Assembly: GCA_005791855.1 (NCBI GenBank)
Contig: SXUH01000051.1
Location: 1 to 18,879, forward strand
Length of the DNA: 18,879 nucleotides
Source of the DNA: Bdellovibrionales bacterium
GTDB taxonomy: Bacteria; Bdellovibrionota; Bacteriovoracia; Bacteriovoracales; Bacteriovoracaceae
Direction of reading: 5' to 3'
The translations under genes and the position numbers were made by a program. The notes beneath the pieces were generated by a model. The model was not told the origin of the DNA. It saw nothing but the letters and a program-made list of their open reading frames with translations, and did not search any database. Positions 14,037 to 18,879 of this stretch are shown piece by piece. Each line of letters opens with the position of its first letter. Positions within the stretch are counted from its first letter, which is position 1.

Positions 14037-14894
14037 TTATTTTAACTGCGGCTTCAGAGTAACCGTGGGAATGAGGTTGGGATAGTCGGTGATGATGCCG
14101 TCGACACCCATGTCCACCAGCGCCTGGATCTTCCTCGTGGTGTTCGGCGTCCAGGGGATGACCTTGACCTTGTGCTTGTGGAAGAAGGCCACGTGCTCCG
14201 GGTTGAGGTGCTTGTAGTCCGGGGAGAAGATTTCCGGAGTGAAGCCCAGGATTTTTACGATCTCTTCAGGTTTGATCTCGTCGGCGTGGAGGTACGCGAG
14301 CCGCACCTCGGGGTGCTTCTCGTGGAGGTGCCTCAGCACCCGCAGGTCGAAGCTCTGCACGACGTAGCGATCCGCCGGCAGGAGGTCCTTGAGCTCGCGG
14401 ATCAGGAGATCGGCGAAGGCCCGGTGCTCCGGTTGGAGGGACCTAGCTTCGTTGTCGGGAGAGGACTTGATCTCGATGTTGTAGCTCACCGGTTTCCTCT
14501 TCTTCTCTTTGAGCATTTCTTCAGTTCGCTTGACGAGCTCGGACAGGAGCGGGACGCGGGTCTTCACACTCTTCTGGTCCGGGAAGTCCGGATGGGGCTT
14601 GGAGCCGCACTCCACGTCTTTGAGCTCCTCGGAGCGCAGCTGGTAGATCACCTTGCTCCCGGAGACCTTACACAGCACCGGACTGATCACCGGGTCGTGG
14701 CTCACCACGATCTTCTGGTCCTTCGAGACGAACACGTCGAGCTCCAGGGTCGTCACCGGAAAGTCGAGCGCGCCCGCCATGCCTTCGATGGAGTTCTCCG
14801 GGAAGAGTCCCCGCGCCCCCCGGTGGCCCTGCCAGTCGAAGGCGTGGGCGGAGAGCTGCAGGAAGAGGACGAGGGCGGAGAGCGTCCTTCCCAT
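14037..14894 (-). CDS. Exported glycerophosphodiester phosphodiesterase
   Basis: A 285-residue GDPD-family TIM barrel, shorter than periplasmic GlpQ. A signal peptide (MGRTLSALVLFLQLSAHA) is followed at once by the catalytic HRG (H24, R25, G26) and PENS; then come the metal ligands E51 and D53 in ELDVF and the catalytic H66 in VVSHDP. Further landmarks are YNIEIKS, VVQSFD, and the C-terminal KVIPWTPNT and DGIITDYP. The family hydrolyses glycerophosphodiesters to glycerol 3-phosphate and an alcohol, here outside the cytoplasm. The start at 14894 lies one base after the ABC-F stop, with GGAG inside the end of that gene, indicating translational coupling. A functional tie to the ABC-F protein is not obvious. 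Identification is firm. Confidence 0.94.
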   Translation of the reverse strand: MGRTLSALVLFLQLSAHAFDWQGHRGARGLFPENSIEGMAGALDFPVTTLELDVFVSKDQKIVVSHDPVISPVLCKVSGSKVIYQLRSEELKDVECGSKPHPDFPDQKSVKTRVPLLSELVKRTEEMLKEKKRKPVSYNIEIKSSPDNEARSLQPEHRAFADLLIRELKDLLPADRYVVQSFDLRVLRHLHEKHPEVRLAYLHADEIKPEEIVKILGFTPEIFSPDYKHLNPEHVAFFHKHKVKVIPWTPNTTRKIQALVDMGVDGIITDYPNLIPTVTLKPQLK

Positions 14895-14895
14895 C

Positions 14896-16482
14896 CTACT
14901 CCAGGCCCAGGAACTGGTCGTAGGTGCACTCCTCGTCCCGCACCCCGCTGTCCTCGAGCTGGATCACCCGGTTGGCGACGGTCTGGACGAACTCGTGGTC
15001 GTGGGAGGTGAAGAGCAGCGTGCCCTTGAAGTCGATGAGGCCCTCGTTCACGGCGGTGATGGTTTCGAGGTCCAGGTGGTTGGTGGGGTTATCCATCACC
15101 AGGACGTTGGACCCGGAGAGCATCATCTTCGAGAGCATGCAGCGGACCTTCTCGCCGCCGGAGAGGACGTTGCACTTCTTGAGAGCTTCCTCTCCGGAGA
15201 AGAGCATCCGCCCGAGGAAGCCGCGGAGGAAGGTCTCGGTCTGGTCCTTGGAGTACTGGCGCAGCCAGTTGATGAGGTCGAGGGACGAGTCCTGGAAGAA
15301 GCTCGAGTTATCGTTCGGAAGGTACGCCCGGGTGGTGGTGATCCCCCAGTCGATCTTGCCGCTGGTCGGGGTGAGCTCCCCGACCAGGGCCTTGAAGAGG
15401 GCCGAGGTGATGACTTCGGACTTCGCCAGGAAGACGACCTTCTGGCCCTTCTTGATGGTGAAGGAGACGTTCCGGAGGAGCTTCTCCCCGTCCACGGTGA
15501 TGCTGAGGTTCTCGACCCGGAGGAGGTTGTCCCCGGCCTCCCGGTCGGGCTTGAAGCCGACGTACGGGTACTTCCGGGACGAGGGCTGGATGTCCTCCAG
15601 GGTGAGCTTCTCGAGGTGCTTCTTCCGCGAGGTGGCCTGCTTGGACTTCGAGGCGTTGGCGGAGAAGCGCTGGATGAACTCCTTGAGCTCCTTCATCTTC
15701 TCCTCGGTCTTCTTGTTCTGGTCCGAGAGCATGCGCTGGGCGAGCTGGCTGGACTTGTACCAGAAGTCGTAGTTCCCGGCGTAGAGCTTGATCTTCGAGA
15801 AGTCGATGTCGCAGATGTGGGTGCAGACCTTGTTGAGGAAGTGCCGGTCGTGGGAGACCACCAGGACCGTGGTGTCACTCTGGTCCATGATGAAGTTCTC
15901 GAGCCACTGGATGGCCTTGAGGTCGAGGTCGTTGGTGGGCTCGTCGAGGAGGAGGATCTCCGGCTTCCCGAAGAGCGCCTGGGCCAGGAGGACCTTGACC
16001 TTCTCGCCCCCGGTGAGCTCCTTCATCTTCTTCTGGTGGAGGTGCTCCTTGATCCCGAGGCCCGCGAGCAGGGAAGCCGCGTTGGCTTCGGCCTCCCAGC
16101 CGTTCATCTCCGCGAAGAGGCCCTCGAGCTCCGCCGCGCGCTCCCCGTCCTTGTCCGAGAAGTCTTCCTTGGCGTAGAGCTGGTCCTTCTCCTTCATGAT
16201 CTCCACGAGCTTCGCGTGCCCGAGGATCACCGTGGTGAGGACCGCTTCTTCCTCGAAGGCGAAGTGGTTCTGCCGGAGCACCGCCATCCGCTCCCCGGGG
16301 CTGACCTCGACCTTCCCGGCGGTCGGGGAGACCTCGCCGCTCAGGACCTTCAGGAAGGTGGACTTCCCCGCGCCGTTGGCGCCGATGATCCCGTAGCAGT
16401 TTCCGGGAGTGAACTTCAGGTTAACGTCGTCAAACAGGGTTCGCCCGCCGAACTGGAGGCGGATATCGTGGGCAGCTAGCAT
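14896..16482 (-). CDS. ABC-F ATPase, YkpA/YbiT type, with degenerate second nucleotide site
   Basis: A 528-residue soluble protein with two ABC domains and a linker rich in RFSANASKSKQATSRKKH, typical of ABC-F factors that act at the ribosomal E site. Domain 1 is intact: Walker A GANGAGKST (K40), LTGGEKV signature, LLLDEPTND Walker B with its Glu. Domain 2 keeps the signature LSGGEKVRCML, but the P-loop position reads LAKSEVITSA (352-361; the Lys position is T359) and Walker B is MDNPTNHLD (N465 for Glu). From memory, B. subtilis YkpA-like proteins also have an unusual second P-loop, so part of this is a subfamily trait. The start at 16482 is preceded by GAGGA, which can pair with an upstream sequence. 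The GDPD gene follows by 1 nt. Confidence 0.9.
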   Translation of the reverse strand: MLAAHDIRLQFGGRTLFDDVNLKFTPGNCYGIIGANGAGKSTFLKVLSGEVSPTAGKVEVSPGERMAVLRQNHFAFEEEAVLTTVILGHAKLVEIMKEKDQLYAKEDFSDKDGERAAELEGLFAEMNGWEAEANAASLLAGLGIKEHLHQKKMKELTGGEKVKVLLAQALFGKPEILLLDEPTNDLDLKAIQWLENFIMDQSDTTVLVVSHDRHFLNKVCTHICDIDFSKIKLYAGNYDFWYKSSQLAQRMLSDQNKKTEEKMKELKEFIQRFSANASKSKQATSRKKHLEKLTLEDIQPSSRKYPYVGFKPDREAGDNLLRVENLSITVDGEKLLRNVSFTIKKGQKVVFLAKSEVITSALFKALVGELTPTSGKIDWGITTTRAYLPNDNSSFFQDSSLDLINWLRQYSKDQTETFLRGFLGRMLFSGEEALKKCNVLSGGEKVRCMLSKMMLSGSNVLVMDNPTNHLDLETITAVNEGLIDFKGTLLFTSHDHEFVQTVANRVIQLEDSGVRDEECTYDQFLGLE

Positions 16483-16484
16483 AG

Positions 16485-16512
16485 GATTTCCTCAGGTGAT
16501 TTCAGAGGAATC
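16485..16512 (-). promoter_or_regulatory. Possible Shine-Dalgarno-sequestering hairpin of the ABC-F gene
   Basis: On the transcript, GATTCCTC (16512-16505) can pair with GAGGAAATC (16493-16485) across an 11-nt loop with one bulged A. The second arm is the ribosome-binding site of the ABC-F gene. Base pairing is seen; regulation is inferred. Confidence 0.4.
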
Positions 16513-16541
16513 TAGCACAAGGCCAGGGGATTGTCTAAAAG

Positions 16542-17105
16542 CTATTGGTAGGATTCGGCCGAGCCCGCCTCTAGGAATTCCTGCTGGTGCTCCCGGATAG
16601 CCTCGTAGTGGTCGCCGAAGATAACCTTGAGTTTTTCCTCGTGCTTGCTGTCGAGCTGGGTCAGCTGGTGGTCCATCTCGGCGGCCCCCTCCTCGGAGGT
16701 CTTCTGCTGCTTCTCGGTCATCAGCGCATCGAGCTCGGATTGGTAGGCGTCCTGCTCGGCCTGGTAGGCCTGGTAGATCTCCTCTCCGTCGACGGGCTCG
16801 AGCCGAAGGAGCATGTCCTTGAGTTCCACGGGCCAGCTGTCTTCGCCCGGTCCCTCGCCGTCGGTGTAGTGCTCGCCCGCCGTGAGCTGGGCCGGCTCCT
16901 CGTCGACGAAGCCCTCGCCCGTCTCCGGCGGGTCACTCTCCTCCACCCGCGCCCGCTCCACCGGGAGGACGGCCGGCGAGCGGTTCACTCGCTTCGGGGC
17001 CCCGAGCTTCACGCGGATCGAATCGATGCGGTTGGGGTTCTCCTCCTTGTGGGAGAAGACTTTGAAGGCACCGGCGAATAGAATAGTTAGAAGAAGTATT
17101 CTCAT
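16542..17105 (-). CDS. Hypothetical exported or anchored acidic helical protein
   Basis: A 187-residue protein from the preferred ATG 17105. A hydrophobic N-terminus (MRILLLTILFAGAFKVF) is a signal peptide or anchor. The middle (residues 35-100) is Pro/Glu/Asp-rich and probably disordered. The last ~90 residues are charged and helical (EIYQAYQAEQDAYQSELD, then KLKVIFGDHYEAIREHQQEFL), likely coiled coil, loosely reminiscent of periplasmic Spy/CpxP-type helical proteins. I do not recognise the family. An in-frame ATG at 17165 would extend it by 20 residues but would place the hydrophobic stretch internally and precede the promoter-like boxes at 17112-17140, so the shorter form is chosen. It ends 59 bp before the ABC-F start, but the promoter for that gene is not obvious, so read-through is possible. 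Confidence 0.7.
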   Translation of the reverse strand: MRILLLTILFAGAFKVFSHKEENPNRIDSIRVKLGAPKRVNRSPAVLPVERARVEESDPPETGEGFVDEEPAQLTAGEHYTDGEGPGEDSWPVELKDMLLRLEPVDGEEIYQAYQAEQDAYQSELDALMTEKQQKTSEEGAAEMDHQLTQLDSKHEEKLKVIFGDHYEAIREHQQEFLEAGSAESYQ

Positions 17106-17111
17106 ACTAAA

Positions 17112-17140
17112 ATTATTAAGCACTGGCGGGGATGTTACAA
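17112..17140 (-). promoter_or_regulatory. Candidate sigma70-type promoter of the 16542-17105 gene
   Basis: On the - strand TTGTAA (17140-17135), a 16-bp spacer and TAATAA (17118-17113). The predicted start falls within a base or two of the ATG at 17105, with no Shine-Dalgarno, again implying a leaderless or near-leaderless message. Confidence 0.5.
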
Positions 17141-17183
17141 GGTCGGGTAAAAATATCCTAGGCATGAAGCCCGAGCGGCGGAC

Positions 17184-17714
17184 TCATCTTCTCCGGCGCC
17201 GGCGGGCCTGGCGGATGATAAAACTGAGAGTTAGGACCGGGGCCCAGACCCAGAGGAGTTCGCTCAGGATCACGACGAGCCCCCGGGGTCCGAAGAAGTT
17301 CGCCACACCGATGGGAGAAACCTGGATCGGCCTCACCGGGAAGAAGTAGCGAGACTGGTCGAGGGGCCAGAAGGCCGCCACTCCGAGCCCGCCGTTGGTG
17401 AGGGCGTCGAGGACGGTGTGGGACAGGGTCGCGACGAAGGTCGCCCAGAGGACCGTCTTCGGCGTCGAGCCCAGGCCCCGGTGGAACCACCGGCAGACCA
17501 GCGCGCAGGCGAGCGCGAAGGCGATGGAATGGGTGAAGCCCCGGTGGCCCCACTGGGACTCGTAGGGAATCCCGAAGCGGAAGGCGACCACGTCGAAGTC
17601 CGGGAGGACCGCGAGGAACACGCAGACGGCGAGGAGGCGCTTCGGGAAGGCCGCCCCGGCGCTCGACAAGCGGAGGGCGACGGGGATGAGCGAGTGGGTG
17701 AAGAGCGACGCCAC
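17184..17714 (-). CDS. YdjM-type (DUF457) membrane-bound metal-dependent hydrolase
   Basis: A 176-residue inner-membrane protein. LPDFD (about residue 40) and the HRGFTHS motif with downstream SHTVLDALTNGG give the His/Asp set that defines PF04307 (YdjM, LexA-regulated in E. coli). About four hydrophobic helices are visible and the C-terminus is an Arg-rich tail. GTG 17714 is chosen because it overlaps the TAG stop of the Bax-inhibitor gene by one base (TAGTG), a translational-coupling arrangement; the frame continues upstream only as shadow sequence. Catalytic activity and substrate are not established for the family. It is the third gene of the Uup-Bax inhibitor operon. Confidence 0.82.
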   Translation of the reverse strand: MASLFTHSLIPVALRLSSAGAAFPKRLLAVCVFLAVLPDFDVVAFRFGIPYESQWGHRGFTHSIAFALACALVCRWFHRGLGSTPKTVLWATFVATLSHTVLDALTNGGLGVAAFWPLDQSRYFFPVRPIQVSPIGVANFFGPRGLVVILSELLWVWAPVLTLSFIIRQARRRRRR

Positions 17715-18424
17715 TATCTTCTTCGGCTTCCGGTCATGCGGAGGATGAAGAGGAAGAGGTTGATGAAGTCGAGGTAGAGCTTGAGCGCTCCCAGGATCGC
17801 GCCCTTGTGGTAGGCTTCGCCGTCCCGGGCCGCCGGGGCCATGTTCTTGATGGCCTGGGTGTCGTAGGCGGTGAGGCCCGCGAAGACGAAGATCCCGACC
17901 AGGCCGTAGACCTTGCTCGCGGTGGTGCCCATGAGGCTCGGGAAGAAGATCGACAGGAGCGAGAAGCCGACGAGGCCGAAGAGGCCCATGGTGCAGAACG
18001 ACGCCACGGGCCCGAGGTCCCGCTTGGTCACGTACCCGAAGCCGGAGAGGCCCGCGAAGGCCACGGTGGTGGTGAAGAAGGCGCTCTGGATGCTCTCGCT
18101 GGTGTAGATCAGGGAGAAGACCGAGAGGGTCGCTCCGTTGATGGTGGCGTAGAGGAGGAACATGGCCGTGGCCGTGAGGGAGTTCATCCGGTTGATCCCC
18201 GCGGTGAGGAGGATCACCAGGCCGAACTCGGCGATGATCAGTCCGTAGAAGAGGAGCTTGTTCGAGAGGAGGGCCGTCACGAGCTGGTCGTTCGTGCCCA
18301 CGGCCCAGGCGACGTAGCCGGTCAGGAGGATCCCCGCCGTCATCCACAGGTAGACCTTGGACATGTACTTGCTCACCGCCACCTGGGTGGACGGGCTCCG
18401 GTAGATCTCAGACGTTCGTTGCAT
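17714..18424 (-). CDS. Bax inhibitor-1/YccA family membrane protein
   Basis: A 236-residue protein with seven hydrophobic helices, the standard BI-1 size and topology. Conserved landmarks are YMSKVYLWMTAGILLTGYVAW near the N-terminus, GFGYVTKRDLG in the middle, AYDTQAIKNM with one conserved Asp, and ALKLYLDFINLFLFILR with the second Asp at the C-terminus. Bacterial relatives are proton-sensitive calcium leak channels (YetJ) or FtsH modulators (YccA). ATG 18424 is preceded by AAGGA at 6 nt, 12 nt after the Uup-type stop. The stop overlaps the GTG of the next gene. Family is certain; the exact role is inferred. Confidence 0.93.
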   Translation of the reverse strand: MQRTSEIYRSPSTQVAVSKYMSKVYLWMTAGILLTGYVAWAVGTNDQLVTALLSNKLLFYGLIIAEFGLVILLTAGINRMNSLTATAMFLLYATINGATLSVFSLIYTSESIQSAFFTTTVAFAGLSGFGYVTKRDLGPVASFCTMGLFGLVGFSLLSIFFPSLMGTTASKVYGLVGIFVFAGLTAYDTQAIKNMAPAARDGEAYHKGAILGALKLYLDFINLFLFILRMTGSRRR

Positions 18425-18436
18425 ACGCGTTCCTTG

Positions 18437-18879
18437 TTAGAGTTTGAGTTCCAGGGCCGCCCACTCGTCGAAGAGCGCCTCGAGCTTCTTCTCATCGGCG
18501 TCGAGCTTCGACCGGAGGGCGTCCGTCTTCTTCTTGTCTGCGGTCTTGTAGTCGATCCCGGCGAGCTCCACCTTCGCCGTCTCGATGCGCGCCTCGAGCT
18601 TCTGGATCTCCCCCGGGAGCTCCTGGAAGCGGTTCCGCTCCTTGTTGCTCAGCTTGTCCCGGGGAGCTTCGGCGGGCCTGCTCTGCGGGGGGGCCGCCGG
18701 GGCCTTCTTCTTGAGCTCCTCCTCCAGGTGGATCGCCTCGAGGAAGAGCTGGGCCTGGGAGAAGCCGGCCTCGAAGAGCTCGAGCTTCCGGTCGTGGAGG
18801 ACCCAGCACTTGTCGGTGACGTTGTCGATGAAGGAGCGGTCGTGGCCCACGATGATGAGCGCGCCCTCGTAGGTCCGGA
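18437..18879 (-). CDS. Uup-type ABC-F ATPase, C-terminal part (5' end outside window)
   Basis: Only the last ~147 residues are visible. They begin in the second ABC domain at the H-loop (ALIIVGHDRSFIDNVTDKCWVL, with the switch His). A Pro/Ala-rich linker and a C-terminal coiled-coil domain follow (KLSNKERNRFQELPGEIQKLE through LFDEWAALELKL), matching the Uup C-terminal DNA- or ribosome-interacting arm. VGHD replaces the more usual VSHD. It is the first gene of a probable operon with the Bax-inhibitor and YdjM-like genes. It differs from the YkpA-type protein at 14896, which lacks this C-terminal domain. Confidence 0.85.
   Translation of the reverse strand, partial: RTYEGALIIVGHDRSFIDNVTDKCWVLHDRKLELFEAGFSQAQLFLEAIHLEEELKKKAPAAPPQSRPAEAPRDKLSNKERNRFQELPGEIQKLEARIETAKVELAGIDYKTADKKKTDALRSKLDADEKKLEALFDEWAALELKL

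Noticed and set aside
14653..16479. 608-residue + strand frame opposite the ABC-F gene
   Set aside because: Val/Glu/Leu/Gly-rich shadow with no motif; the opposite strand encodes an unmistakable ABC-F protein.
17715..18347. Upstream extension of the YdjM-like frame across the Bax-inhibitor gene
   Set aside because: His/Arg/Pro-rich shadow; a coupled GTG start at 17714 fits the family length.
1..18879. Search by eye for tRNA, rRNA, CRISPR arrays, integrase or transposase genes and toxin-antitoxin pairs
   Set aside because: None found on either strand; absence by eye does not exclude a small ncRNA.

Overview
The window is GC-rich bacterial chromosome (strong G/C bias at third codon positions, which also creates many long antisense shadow frames). 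Gene content is that of a free-living Gram-negative-type cell: exported enzymes with Sec signal peptides, beta-class glutathione transferase, PlsC-type acyltransferase, orphan histidine kinases with an HDLANPL H-box, and two different ABC-F ATPases. The H-box wording and the gene mix suggest a Bdellovibrionota/Oligoflexia-like organism. That placement is inference from protein style, not from a marker gene. No rRNA, tRNA, CRISPR array, IS transposase, phage or plasmid genes were seen.

Layout. 1-490 (-): 5' part of a glutathione transferase gene with a perfect palindrome in its leader. 664-1053 (+): single-domain response regulator. 1051-1175: copy A of a ~125 bp inverted-repeat element. 1223-4918 (+): two-gene unit of a very large UbiB/ABC1-like kinase and an exported DUF1460 papain-like peptidoglycan hydrolase, closed by a 12-bp hairpin. 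4945-5919 (-): DmeF-type Co/Ni efflux transporter. 6047-6736 (+): PlsC-like acyltransferase, convergent and overlapping with a class I methyltransferase (-, 6675-7412). 7510-8301 (+): phenylalanine 4-hydroxylase. 8376-9941 (+): seven-TM histidine kinase. 9979-10836 (+): secreted trypsin-like protease, sharing a stop tetranucleotide with a YaeR-type VOC protein (-). 11273-11400: copy B of the element, ending exactly at the ribosome-binding site of a predicted beta-sandwich protein (11410-12156, +). 12228-13559 (+): second membrane histidine kinase. 13560-13982 (-): second VOC protein. 14037-16482 (-): YkpA/YbiT-type ABC-F ATPase with glycerophosphodiester phosphodiesterase one base downstream. 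16542-17105 (-): small exported acidic helical protein. 17184-18879 (-): probable operon of Uup-type ABC-F (3' end only), Bax-inhibitor-1 family protein and YdjM-type membrane hydrolase.

Most genes are ordinary housekeeping or accessory functions, and no single pathway ties the window together. The least explained structure is the repeat element. Its two copies lie 10 kb apart in opposite orientation and differ at about 16 of ~127 positions. Two of these differences fall in the terminal arms, where both partners of a base pair changed together. The copies abut translation signals at one end each (a stop codon in A, a Shine-Dalgarno in B). The perfect hairpin at 4916-4942 has arms resembling the same termini. 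Other points are a UbiB-like kinase with several altered signature residues, a PlsC protein with Glu in the HX4D motif, and an ABC-F protein whose second nucleotide site lacks a P-loop and the Walker B glutamate.
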